This document shows positions 42,425 to 54,480 of a stretch of DNA of 64,000 nucleotides, one piece after another. A program made the translations under genes and the position numbers. The stretch comes from Marsupella aquatica (lineage: Eukaryota; Marchantiophyta), in contig OZ316896.1 of the NCBI GenBank assembly GCA_973895155.1, positions 18,600,001-18,664,000 on the forward strand, given 5' to 3'. A model generated the notes under the pieces. It did no database searches and was not told the DNA's origin. It worked only from the letters and a program-made list of their open reading frames with translations. Numbering within the stretch: position 1 is the stretch's first letter; each line of letters opens with the position of its first letter.

Positions 42425-45400
42425 TATATTCATTGTTCCTACAGTGATCTATAAATTGAGGTATTTGAGAGCGCATCTTGAGCAAAATTTCTGAGCTTGT
42501 ACATAACATACAGTGGCTAGAGAGCATACCTGAAAGGGTACGCTTCAGTAGAATTATTCGTGGAGTGGAAACTGCAGATCACCCATGAAATTTTTGTGAG
42601 TTTCTCGGACTCTATTCTCGTCGAGGGAACACAAGACAGTTCCAATCTAGATGCTGTCAAGCTCTAAGGTCATGAAACTGTATACCAGTAGCACTCGGTG
42701 ACATGACACGAGCGTCAAATTTCAAGTCACACGCGGATCTGAAAGACGCAGGGTGCAAGAACATTTGTTTTTCCTGTGAACGGGATTAAGGAATGGGGAC
42801 CGCCACCGGTGCAAAGCTATTTCTTTCTCGTCATTTTCATTTTCAGTGTTGTCAGCCCAAGTCTTTCCAGAGAACGGCTTCATATCAACTCAGCGACACA
42901 ACCGGTAGTGAGACGGATGAGCAGAATGTGAAATTACCGTTAGTCCAGTTTCTACGGCCACAGTCAGGGTCTCAAATCAGTTGTCTGGACATTCAAAGGC
43001 AAGAGTCTGTCTTACTGAAGGGACTTTTAAAACTGAGTGACGTAGTTTTGTTGGACGACAAAAGCCGGATAGGGGTAGATCTCGTTGTTTTTTAAGCTGC
43101 CTAGATTTCAATAATTGAATGCGGTCAGCTCATTGCATATGCAAGGGGGTATTCAAGTTTTTTCAGCTGTTTCGTATCCATATTTGTACACTGGTGACTG
43201 GCTTCTGTTCGTAAGGAGAAATCGCAGGCGGATCTTGTACGGTAAAAGGCGGAAAAAATGGCCCAACAGCTCTGGGTACACCACCTATCAAGAGATATGA
43301 TGGGATCCCGGGAAGCTTACTCTAGGGGTCTACAATTAAATGCTTTGAAAGCAATCATTTTTCTGTAGCGACGATCTCCCAACTAGTAATGCTGGTCGCG
43401 CCAATTATCATCTACCGGAGCTTTTTAATACCATAAATTTCTCACCTCTGGTTAGAATCGAATTGTAAATTTGGATGGTATACCAAATGGCGAATCCTCG
43501 AAACGCACGGCTATTGTTACATGAAGCTCCAGTATTGAAGCTCTACGTCAGCAGTCCACTCAGGAAACGTTTGAACCAAATTAAGGCAGTTTCTGACGGT
43601 AGCTCCGTATTTAGCCTGGGTTTAAACGTTCTCTTCCATTAATAGTTGAATCGTAGACTTCCCTTCGATTCCGCTAAAGATTGCTTATCACCTACGCTCC
43701 TTCCCTCCAAAAACTTTTCTCTAGCACTTATTATGATGTAGGAAACGCTTGCAGTCCAACGCAGAGAAAGACGATCTCTGATGTGCATCTCTCCAATTAC
43801 TTTTTTTTGCCTTGAACCATCCAATTGAATATGCAGCTCTCCAATTACTTCGGATGCGATCCTCTTCTGGACGCGGAGAGGCTGCCAACAACGGCAACCA
43901 TCCAATACAACTTTCATACTGAGTGCAAAGCTTTTAATTAAGGAGATGCCAGGCTCCCATCAAGTTGCATCATGGTGAATACGGAGAACTCTTCCTAAGG
44001 GAATCTACTTTGCTCGGTTTGCCAGTGGTGCACACTTCAGCGACACCGTCGGGAAGAAAGTTCTTACAAATGTATGTAACGTACCTACATAGTGGTATGG
44101 AATCATGCAAAAGCCTCGGGATATGGTCATCAGGTTTCTTGCTTTCGAGCGATCGAGGCACCATAATGTTTTTGGGCAGAATTCTTGTCGACGTCTCCTG
44201 TGATCGACGTCTCCTGTGATGCGGTTGCCTACTCTTTGTTGGGTACTCATAAGTGAGCAACGAACGGTAACTTGACATGGCAAGTTTCGATCGCGACCGA
44301 ATGAAAAGGTCCACTGCCAAGATGGGGCGTCCAATACTGCCAAAGCTTTCCCATAATGTCGTGCCTTGTCCCGTGGTAAAGTCGGCTCTGCCGTGTCCGA
44401 CAAAAGCCGGCTTTGTAACTATATTGTAGACGCACGATCCTCTTTGGACTGCTTGTATCGTTCGAGATTCCGTTCCCCATTTTGTTAGAATTTCTTTGTT
44501 TTGCGCTCTATTTGTCGTCCACTATGTTGACAAGTAATTGCGTTCCTTTGTTTTGCGCTCTATTTGTCGTCCACTATGTTGACAAGGTATTGCGGTCCTT
44601 TGTTCGAAGATCACATTCATAACCACAACAAGAATATGAGGGAGACATGAATAGTTGAGACAGTCATGATCATCATTTCATTCTATGAACAGGGCAGTGT
44701 TCTGACAATTCTACTGTGCTTACCAAACTCCCGAAAGGTAAGAAGAGCCAATGAGGCAATGTTGCGAACACACTAGAATTAGATCAAATCCCAGACTCAG
44801 ACGAGCTCTGCCCGGACCCCATTTACAAACGTCGTCAGCACAGACGCAAAGACAGCAGACAGTATTGTGAGCACCTGAGTGGCACTCACCAATCAAGTAC
44901 CACGGAGTCTTCCATGGTTGAAACCGGCTAGAGACTAGCTGTTCACGTCAGTGTCAGTGATGCTGGCTCTGGTTTGCATAGGAACCGAAGAATCCTTTCG
45001 AGATTTCCACCAAATTCAGTCGGAGGGTAGATTTTTCAATGGTAGAGGGGTGCGAGTGCAAATGTCATACAAAGTTCACGCAGTCGCTTAATTCACAAAG
45101 CTTGCTCGACCACAACATCCACAAGGGAGACACGACTCACTACGTTTCTACTATATGTTTCTAATCAAAGATGCCTGGAGTAGTTTTCATTCAGACAGGT
45201 GCCTTGTGTCTTGTCCTCCTCTCCTACGGTCGATTCCCGAATTCAAGAAACAACCACACTGACAAATTGAATTGCCTAGACCTCTGCCTCCCCAGGCGAA
45301 ATCCCTGTGGAAGCTGAATGTCATCGTCGTCTAGGACAAGAGCATTAACTTTAAGACGGCTACTCTGAACTATACAGACTCCAATGAGAGACATCCTTTT

Positions 45401-46090
45401 TCAATTATTTGATTCAACATCATGACAATTAAGAGGAGCCATGGGCAGGAGTTGCAGTGATTGCAAAAGCCCTGACGTGCGAATGCTCCCTTGTCGGTGA
45501 CAAGTGATTGCAAAAGCCCTGACGTGCTAATGCTGCCTTGTCGGACCTCGTCACCGACATAAAGGGACGCTGAGGTACCGAGCGTTCCGTGTTGTTCCGA
45601 AGAGTGCACGCTTATTTAGAAAAGAAATTCCTTTCACAAAAATATAGGCTCCTAATTGTCTGGCAAAATAATCAACCCAGAGTCGCCCAGATCAGCATTT
45701 CGTAAAAGTTAGAGATACTCCAGCAAGGCAATAGCAGAGGGCTTGATTCGGACTTTCAATGGGTGCTTGTTATGCAACTTAGGTGATTCGCACACAATCC
45801 TGATCAGCATGGTAAGATTGTGGTATAATGATGATCACAAAGAGTAGGGTGCGCTTGGTCAGGCTGATAATGCACGCGAAGGCCTGATGACTAGAAACTT
45901 GATGATGTCAATATCTGCTATCGTTTTTCGTAGAAATAGGCTCTCTATAACACCAACGACCTCGTGAGAGATTGACGTAGATTTCAAGCAAAGAGAGTTT
46001 GTGGGGAACGCGATACATGTATTGAATAGCTGGTAAATCCGTGTTGCCACGGGCAGACTTGTACTTACAAAGCCGTAGTAGGTCATAACT
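42425..46090. other. Intergenic, nothing recognised apart from small tandem duplications
   Basis: No gene is supported. Duplications seen: CGACGTCTCCTGTGAT twice at about 44190-44220; a 52-bp unit (CTTTGTTTTGCGCTCTATTT and on) at 44494-44545 and 44546-44597; a 46-bp unit with GTGATTGCAAAAGCCCTGAC at about 45453 and 45502. Open frames of 70-130 codons on either strand between 43639 and 44480 show no conserved motif. Confidence 0.4.
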
Positions 46091-46627
46091 TCACCATCCT
46101 TGAACTGGCCACCTACGGTCTGGATCAATGTCTACAAACCTCGTCCTCCAATCTTGCGAGGTTTCAGGGCCGTTCTCGATGGGATCCAGCAGCATCCTCC
46201 CACTCCCATGCTCTTTCCACCTCTTAGAAGCTTCCCTAAACCAGATCTTCGAGGTGCTCTCAACGGGAGCTTCGACTGTAGTCACGGACGCTGCCGGATT
46301 CCACATCTTTATGACCTGCGTGTTGTGTCTCTTCGAATGGATTTTCGTCACCAAGCTTTGCTGTTCTGGTTTCATGCTGAAAGCCGCTATAGAAGAAGCG
46401 CACCTACGCTTGGTAATGGCTGGTCCTGGCTCCTCGAATTCGGTATCGCTGTACCATCCCGGCTCTACTACACGATTGATGGGAACGTGATCCCGACCAG
46501 GAGCTCGAAGTATTCCGCTACGGGAGCTAGACTTTTTTCCGAATAACCTCGCCAACAATGAGATACTGCTAACACGCTTCCGGCGCATGAATTTCCACAC
46601 CCTCACTCTAAACACTTTCACCTCCAT
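46091..46627 (-). CDS. Unrecognised 178-aa ORF
   Basis: This is the longest uninterrupted frame in the 42.4-56 kb interval. The N-terminus is strongly basic and free of acidic residues after position 2 (VRVWKFMRRKRVSS, KKSSSRSG), like an organellar presequence. The rest is mixed, with a Trp-rich C-terminal part (KIWFREASKRWKEHG, DWRTRF, RRWPVQGW). I recognise no family. A CTGCAG lies immediately before the ATG, so the frame could begin in an exon with an upstream partner. An antisense frame of 148 codons overlaps (46100-46546), but its composition looks less protein-like. It may be a lineage-specific gene or a chance frame. Confidence 0.4.
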   Translation of the reverse strand: MEVKVFRVRVWKFMRRKRVSSISLLARLFGKKSSSRSGILRAPGRDHVPINRVVEPGWYSDTEFEEPGPAITKRRCASSIAAFSMKPEQQSLVTKIHSKRHNTQVIKMWNPAASVTTVEAPVESTSKIWFREASKRWKEHGSGRMLLDPIENGPETSQDWRTRFVDIDPDRRWPVQGW

Positions 46628-48870
46628 CGCTGCAGCAATCGAGAACTACTCCTATCCTCTTCGCTTCGAAAACGAAGGGTTCAATTAAAAGTCCAAGCTC
46701 CAACTCTCTCTATCATACCAAAGTCACCACACCACCATCCTCCATTGCGTGCTCCAGCCGCTCGCCTCCTTTGGGTGGCAGGCAGATATCACGTTCCTTG
46801 CTAGTAAAACCAGTGGTGTGGGCTCTGTGGTGGCAGCGTAACAGCACAATTGTAGTAAGTACAACAAACAAGGTGGTGGTACATCGTCCCTGCTCTAGCC
46901 AGCCGTATGCTGACAAGCAATGGTTTGCCCAGCAAGGACTTCAACCCTGATCAGAGCAGAATTGGTCAGAGTACCACGAGAAATCCTCAACCTCTCGCCA
47001 ATCCGGACAGTCCGAAAATCGCAAATGAATAATTCAACAGCATTGCGATCATCATCATCCTCAGTTGCTATATCGCGCCTGGCTGCCAGTCCTGCATGAA
47101 AACGAGCCCAGTACAGAGCTCAGTAGCGCAACAGGAGATTCACCCAAATCTCAATCGACGCAAAAACTGTGATCCTTCACAGCCGTTACTCTTGCCCAAC
47201 GATCTCAAATGGGGCTTCATGAATTTTCAGCGTCCATGTGTGCCGATGAATCGATAATACTGCCGCTATGTCAGGCACTACGGCATGCACTGAGATCTGT
47301 ATGCAGTCTTTCTGAATGGACTTCAAATGGATATTTCGACGACGTACACAATTAGTAACGGCACGACGACAGCACGCTAGACAACTCAGGCGGAGCTCCG
47401 TCTGATCCTCACAACGCCAATCGAGGTTGAGCTTGATTTAGCGACCAAGTTAGTGATTTGCGTTACTGCAGCTGCGAGTACAGGAACACTGGACCCGAAC
47501 TTGTCTCGGCCAGCCCCCAAGTTATTGGTCCCAGTGACAGAACCAGACGGCATCAATCGATCTACTGTAGGTGCTCGGGATGAAAATGGGTGGGAAGGCG
47601 TGCTAGAGTAGAGAGTACTCAGTGAACCTTGAAGGATGGACTCAGTGAAGACAGCACCGTGAGCAGCGCACAATCCTCAGCGCACACTAGAGTAGCTCTT
47701 TGATTCCACCTATAGTCCTACAGTGATCACCTTGCTCGAAAGCCTACAGCAAGCTTCCAATCTATAGTCCTACAGTGATCACCTTGCTAGAACGCCTACG
47801 GCAAGCGACACTTCTGGCCTGGACTGAACCTTTTCCCAACTGTCTGGCGAAGGTCGAGCACTCCACCCCGCATCCAGAAGCCGCTCGATGTGTTTTGGAT
47901 TCTTGAAGAGGTGACAGAGGCCGGCGAATGTTGCAGATCGTTTGATGGATTGGCGTCATTGACCCATATTTGGACGGGATCGACGGCAGCCGCTCGTGTG
48001 GTGGGGACGTGTGGTACATTATTTCGCTTTTCAGGACCCTCAAGCAAGTTTCACAGATTGTGTAATTTATTGATTGTATATCACACGAGATCCAGTAATA
48101 ATGGGGGAAAAGGGGGACACACCAACGAAGCCTGTGAGTCCCTAACAACGTTAGGCCTTAAATAAACCCTAAACCCTAACAACGTTAGGCCTTAAATAGA
48201 AAACCATCATCTGTATACAAAGAATACAAACCAAAACAAGGGACCAAAAAACACCCCAAAACAAGATATTTGCGAGCCGCAAGCCAAGAGCTAACAAACT
48301 AATGTACGGGAATCTTAGTTTGTGTTTTGGTAGAATGGTAGGTGTTATATTTTAAGTGGAGTTAACAACCACAAAAAGGACTAAAACCCCACTAAGTAGC
48401 TACCTAAACTAAAACACTACTGTACATCAAATTGAATAGCCTGTTAAAGCTCACGAGGAAACAGCATGTAAGGGTAACCAAGAGTAATATCAAGTGCTTC
48501 ACTAACCCCTTCTCTTCACGTCTTTCTGCCACGATCTCTCATGATCCGCCTGCCCCTCTTACAGATAGCTCTAACAGATAGATCAGATCAATCACTTTAA
48601 ACAAATACAGCTGGGATTGAGTACTTCGAATCCAAGCAAAGGACCCCCTCTGCAAATGGGAGCTGCGAACGATGACAATAGCCAGCCGGGACGAGCCTTC
48701 AGTTTGAAGCCTGACTTCACTGTTGAAAGAAATGGGCTATGTCTACACACGAATTGGGATCAGTTCACGTGTAAATGATTCTCCAGAATCTCATATCATA
48801 TGCATTTGTCATGTAAGTACTGCTGACGCAAGTATATAATTATGCGGCCTGACGCCCAACGTCACGAGCA
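46628..48870. other. Intergenic, short duplications and a telomere-like motif
   Basis: A 53-bp tandem duplication (CTATAGTCCTACAGTGATCA and on) is at about 47709-47761 and 47762-47812. Near 48145-48200, CTAACAACGTTAGGCCTTAAA occurs twice around AACCCTAAACCCTAA, two units of the plant telomere repeat. No gene is supported. The frames at 47386-47673 and 47762-48148 have no recognisable domain. Confidence 0.4.
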
Positions 48871-48875
48871 AGTCT

Positions 48876-51800
48876 CTACGAGCTATAATTACTGATGCAT
48901 TTGGGTCCACTGGATGACTGGAGAGTCAGTCCTAAGATCATATCATTGATTTGCACCAAATTTAGAAGTACATTAGTAGATTCATAGATAGAAAGCACGG
49001 TGCTCCATCTTTGGTGCGGTGAACCATTGAGTACGTTCACTTTTTGAGGGAGGGTGGGGCGACTCTGACGATCCATGCTACCTCTCCTCTGTATTTGCAT
49101 GGATCGTCAGAGGACTGTTCAATTGCAGAAGGCTCTGGATATGGACGTGCAACCCGAAACAGGAGTACCAACTCTACTGTGCTGGCTGTGCCATGAATTG
49201 GCATGGCAGTGCACAAAAGGAGCTTTGGGCCAGGCTATGGGCAAAGGAGCTATGGGCAAAATTGGGGAGAGGGCTGGCAGGAGGAGGATAGAGAAGAGGC
49301 ACCTGAGCAAGGATGGATCGATGAAGCTAACCTGCAAGCATGAGAGAGAGAGAGAGAGAGCTCTTCAGCAGCAAAGCAGCTGCCTGTGCGATGACGAGAA
49401 CCTCATGAGTAGTAACTTAGTGTTTCAGGAGCATTTTGCACATTAGACGGCATATGGCAGTGCAATCTTTCTGCACCTTGGCGACTGGAAACGTGATCAT
49501 GATGATGGTGTCTTTTGGGGGTTTCGAACATTAGACTTTATAGCAAAGAAATCGAAGGTAACAGCCTATTTTTTAAGTGTAAATTTTAGCCAAATTCCAC
49601 CTCCCCAATTTTGGCTGATATTCGCTAGCTTTTTTTAACACCATTAGCCACTCTTCCACCAAATCATGGACCCCATTAGCCAGAATGTAACCGTTCTCCT
49701 TAAATCAAGGGATATCTGACAGTCACTATTTACTTAGTAAAATCTTCTAGAGAATATTCCTAGATTCTCCTCCCTTAGAGAAGCAAACATTAGCCACACT
49801 GGCTAAACATAAAAAAAACCTTAAAAAATACACTGGAAGGTAACCTTGTAACTGTTGTCCATTGGGTCGGGTCCTTCCATTCAGAGCCACCCATGAGCAA
49901 GAGTTTAGGGTTACCCTAAACCCGCACACATAAGGTAACGCTGCACAAATAGGGATGGAAGACATGAGAGCGTTTTCACATTTTAAATTTACATTTGGTG
50001 CCCAGATCCACATAATTGGAGAGTTTGGTCTACATTAGTCATCCCACCAAGCATACCACAATGATAGCAATCTTCATTGTGACAAGTGAGGTTGTTTAGA
50101 AGTTGAACAACTTTTGCACAACCCTTATCCCAAAGTGGGTTCACCAATGCCCCTTTGCACACTCAAGAATTGACACTTAAAAAAAATTTGAAGGTCATTC
50201 TCTTGTCACCTAAATGGAAACAGGTAGGCTAGGAGCATCTACGAGTGGGACGTGGGGGTGCTAATAAACGGGGTTCACTAAAGCCCTTTGCGCACAAAAA
50301 ATGCGACACCTAGTAAAATTGGAGGTCACTCTCTTATCACCTAAATTGAACTCTTCTAAGAATAAGTCTCAAGGGGTTGTAATATATAAGATTTCCAATA
50401 CTGTTGGCTTGAGTCAAGGATGGGCACAAGTATGGAAAGGGTCACCAGAGCACTTGATAAGCAAAAGGCTTGACAATTGAAAAAACTTGTAGGTCACTCC
50501 CTTATCACCTAAATTGGACTCTTTTAAGAGTAAGCCACAAAGGGTTGTAATAAATGAGTTTCACAGGAAGACCTGAATCAAGAATGGGCACAGCACAAGG
50601 AAGGCAGATGCGCTAGACCAGCTTCTGAAGCCTTGCTGGTAATCACACATCAAAATGTAATAATATACAGTGTGCATTCATTGATTTAAAGAAAATACCA
50701 AGGTTTATCATGGTATAGAGGGACGTTGAACAGAGTATATGTCATACTTTGATGTGCAGTTACCGGGACCCCTCACTGCTGAAGCCAATTGTAGCAATGT
50801 GCTACAGTGTATGAACACCCAAGAGTAATTTCCTCCCCCATGTACTCCTGGCAAGACATTTCTCTAATGCTGTGCCTCAAGAGAATGTGGACAAGGTTCT
50901 GATCATCTGATGTAGCTCAGAGATGAGCTTGCCCGCCAGGGCCTTGACAAGGTTGCGGATTGAAGTCAATCCTAACCCCTTTGCTGTATTGGTAATGTCA
51001 CTGCATTATGCCTCAACCTATAGCAAACCCCACAAGTGTTGTTTGGCCCAGAGATATTTTAAGATCATTAAGTTCCTTATCAGCTCTCAACCACACCGTC
51101 AGCAAGTATCATAAATAACTCAGGATAACCTAGTCACTCTTGCAATAAATTTTGAGATCATTAAGTTCCTTATCATTCAGCTCCCAACCACAAAGTCAGC
51201 AAGTATCATAAAGAACCCAGTATAACGTGCTTAATTAGAGTGACTTTTGCAATGAGTGAGGTGGGGTTGATCCTAGTGTTGAATAATCTATCCTCCAGGA
51301 GAACCTTGAGCTGAGCGACCATTTGCTGGTGTGAGATGTCTTATTAGCCTACCTCAAAAGCCCAGGAATTTTGACTAGTTCATGTCCCTCTCGATCCAAG
51401 GTCCAACTCAGTTGTTGAAATATTGGAGGCAGCCGATGCGGGATCAAAACAATGGCCCTGGGCTTGACCCAATTACAATGGAGGCCTCAAGCCTGACCAT
51501 AGTTCTGAGAGATGTGTTGACATGCTTGAACGTTACCTAAGGACTGTAGATTAGCTTGGGTCTAATGTTAGCATATATCCAATGCAGCAAGCGGAGTCTC
51601 TCTGCTTTTATACCCTCATGGAGACCCCCAGTTGTTCCATCCTGAAGGGCTTGATTTCCAGACACAATTCAGGGATCTCTACCATCAATCTACTTATATA
51701 ATGGCAAAGCAAACCTACCATTCAGGCCCGTATTAGACCTAGAGTGAATCTTTGGAGGGTCTGTACCCCTCTTTTACAAATATGACCTTAACATGTTAAG

Positions 51801-53700
51801 GACACCTCCCCAGGTGATCTTTAACTTTTGGCCATAAGAGAAAACCTTACCCTGTGTCTGCAATTGGCACTTTCACAGAATTTTGAATCAATTTTTTTTA
51901 AAAACTTTTCTTACCATTAATGATAGGGCTACGACTAACCAGAAAATTCCAGCTTTGAGCCGCTCTATTAGAGTGTGCCAAAGTACTGCCACAAACATAA
52001 TCTAATGGACATTCCAGCTTAAGACTCCCTATTAGAGTGCGTCAAAATACTGCCACAAGCATAATCTAATGGCTAATAATTTTTTGAAGTGTAATTCTTA
52101 GGGGCCATGTATTTAGGTGGCCTATAATGTTTTTTTTCCACCCCCCATAAAACCACTTTAAGTCTTTAGATCTCACTTAGGGCCTTGTTTTGAAGCGCCT
52201 AGTGAAGAACATTGCTATTTTGGGGCATGGGAACATAATTTTCGTGATGGCGGTGGAGTTCGGCGAAAGTTCGCCACTAAAAAACCCACACCTCGACGGC
52301 ACCCTTTGGCAATGCGTTTGGTCGTCGTTTGTGAAAAACCCACACGTTGGTGGGGCAGTGCTGGAGTGGCTCAGACAAATACACTGTACCCATAGATTCC
52401 ATCACTGCAAAGCATTCTGGAATGTGGGACCTGCTGAGCTCTACCGGAGATGGGAGGCTTGAAAACACTAGCTACGAGTAGAGCCTCTGTGCAAGCGAAG
52501 ATGAGCAAATTTCACCTGCTCAAAAGCTCACGTTATGTTCCTCCAGAGAAGACCGTACCCAGTTGCTCGTGCTCCACACTGGCAATGCCACTGTTTAGGA
52601 CGCCTGGTGGTACATGCACAATACAAAAGTGTGCAAAAAACTCTAATGTCAGGAGGGCAAAGTCTTTTCCAAAATTCGTACCTGGAAATATGCCTGGCTT
52701 CGTATACAAACTACAAATGAATGAAAATTTCTGATCACAGAATCTTCGACTGTAAGCTGCTGATTGCAAGGTCGATCAAACTGTCTCATGCACGTACAGC
52801 AATAGAGCTACCATACCTGACTGACAGTGCAGTTGAGTTACAGCACCGCAATGCTCAGTGGATAATGAGATTTACGTCAGCATGGATGCAGTGAGCTCAC
52901 ATCAATTCGAATTTTGATTTCAGTCATGAGAGCTGCAACATGACCGCTGCGAAGTTCACTGACAAGGACAATGCGAATTTTTTCTCACAAGCGTGTCCCG
53001 CGCGTCCACATGCAAAAGTCATATATTGAACAGAAATGAAACTCATCGAAATTTCCATAAAGTTGTGCAGAATTGCCGAAGTCCTTCGTAACCTCGAGGT
53101 TTTCTGTGAGAAACACAAAATCACCGGTAGCAGCTCTGCATTTCCGAGGACACTTCCGGTTGCTTTAAGCCTGTGCAAATGCCTCTGGAATTTGAAAATT
53201 TCCGCTCAAGTATATGAACTCGAATTTAAGGAGCTGAGATTGATTACGGCCATACCTTCCAAAAAATGGCTCAGAGCCTTCCACGTTCACTAGAATGTCA
53301 TTTGTTTCGTTTTCCAAGTGTTTCCTTTCCTTATCGTTTCATTTGCTGTCCTGAGTACGGAGGATCTACACTAGCAGCCTTTCGTTCTGAGAGACTGCCC
53401 ACTCCAGGATTTCTGTCAATCCAAAATCGGATGAGTCAACACCTCTCCATTAAGTAGGGCACTACGTCCATCCTCAATGTGGCCAGCAATCTGACAGCTC
53501 CATGTTAAGTGCAGTAGCAGAAAGAGACGAGACACCGAGGCAGAAGTGTCCAGAGCTCAGGAGGCTAGGTAATCATGTTTCATATATAAAATGTTACCCA
53601 CATGGCTGGAAAACTGAGTTTTCATCAGGGCCCCACGAGTTCATTTGATTCATGTATTTGTTTCGGAGATTGTTCAGTACTCTCGTTTTGGAATGCTTGA
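48876..53700. other. Gene-poor interval with degenerate repeats
   Basis: A GA microsatellite lies at about 49343-49360. Degenerate tandem units of about 130-165 bp at 50160-50560 are marked by GGTCA.TC.CTT.TCACCTAAA at about 50193, 50325 and 50492. A tandem duplication of about 90 bp (GATCATTAAGTTCCTTATCA) starts at 51063 and 51152. A unit of about 62 bp (TATTAGAGTG.G.CAAA.TACT, then ATAATCTAATGG) occurs at about 51966-52009 and 52028-52072. No supported genes. Confidence 0.45.
50636..50770 (+). mobile_element. MITE-like element, copy 2
   Basis: The GGTAATCACACATCAAAATG end faces GGTAACTGCACATCAAAGTATG on the opposite strand. The interior shares CATTGATTTAAA and AAGGTTTATCATGGT with copy 1 at 4254-4395, in reverse orientation. 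No ORF. Confidence 0.6.
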
Positions 53701-53793
53701 ACTCAGGTTGCTACTTGAAATATCGATGAGCCAAACTCGAGAATCCATCTCATATTGTGTCACATGTAGATGTCTCATATTGTACATGTAGAT

Positions 53794-54110
53794 GCGGCTC
53801 GATCAAAGGCCGTAGATGTGTAGATCAAAGGCCTACTTTGGACATGAAGCGGCTCGATCAAAGGCCGTGTCAAATATTGCCACAACATCATTGCTGTGAG
53901 AACTCGCTCTGCTGGAATCCTTCATAATAAATGTATTAATTGTGCAAACAGTTTGTCCGAGGTATTCATATACACAGCACTACCGTAGATATATTAACCA
54001 CTTCTGTAGTACCGGTATATCCTAATCCATTTCTCATGGTGCATCTTCAGCAGTTGGTTCCTGTTAAAATAAATGAAAAATATGAACCACGGCCTTTGAT
54101 CGAGCCGCTT
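53794..54110. repeat. Direct and inverted 20-23 bp repeats (GCGGCTCGATCAAAGGCCGT)
   Basis: GCGGCTCGATCAAAGGCCGT occurs at 53794-53813 and, as part of a perfect 23-bp match, at 53847-53869. Its exact inverse, CACGGCCTTTGATCGAGCCG followed by CTT, is at 54088-54110. The inverted pair could form a stem around a loop of about 220 bp. The loop encodes nothing recognisable. Confidence 0.7.
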
Positions 54111-54360
54111 GGTCTTTGTGCCGTTTCCCCAACAACAGTTTGTTTGAACCAAATCGAAGAGAACCGACATAATTATATCCTCTAACAAGGACATCTAAAG
54201 AAACTTGAGGGCCTGGCGTGACCAGAAATGGACCTCATATGCTTGTGGAACTGTAGAGGACGAGATAAGTGCTCCTTTTCAAATGAGAGGACTAAAGGTC
54301 AAGACATAGAAACAGCATCCGTTTAAACATGTATAACACTTGATGATACTTTGGACATGA

Positions 54361-54480
54361 AGGGCCTGTATCTCAGCAGTAGAGCATTGTGATGTACACA
54401 GGAGGTCCTAGAACTCAATTCCTAGCCAGTCTATACGTGTTGAAAGTTCCAACATGGTATCAGGGCCAAAGAATAGGAAT
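54361..54480 (+). mobile_element. tRNA-derived (SINE-like) fragment followed by a copia PBS-like site
   Basis: GGGCCTGTATCTCAGCAGTA followed by GAGCATTGTGATGTACACAG resembles a tRNA 5' half with an A box. GAACTCAATTCCTAGCC resembles a decayed B box and T-arm at the expected distance. Folding is only partial, so it is not a functional tRNA gene. At 54455-54466 TGGTATCAGGGC follows TTCCAACA, which has the form of an LTR end plus initiator-Met PBS. No LTR body can be delimited. Two unrelated relics may adjoin here. Confidence 0.4.

Noticed and set aside
54361-54430. A functional tRNA gene
   Set aside because: The A-box and B-box regions are mutated, the anticodon stem does not pair cleanly and the acceptor stem is not closed.
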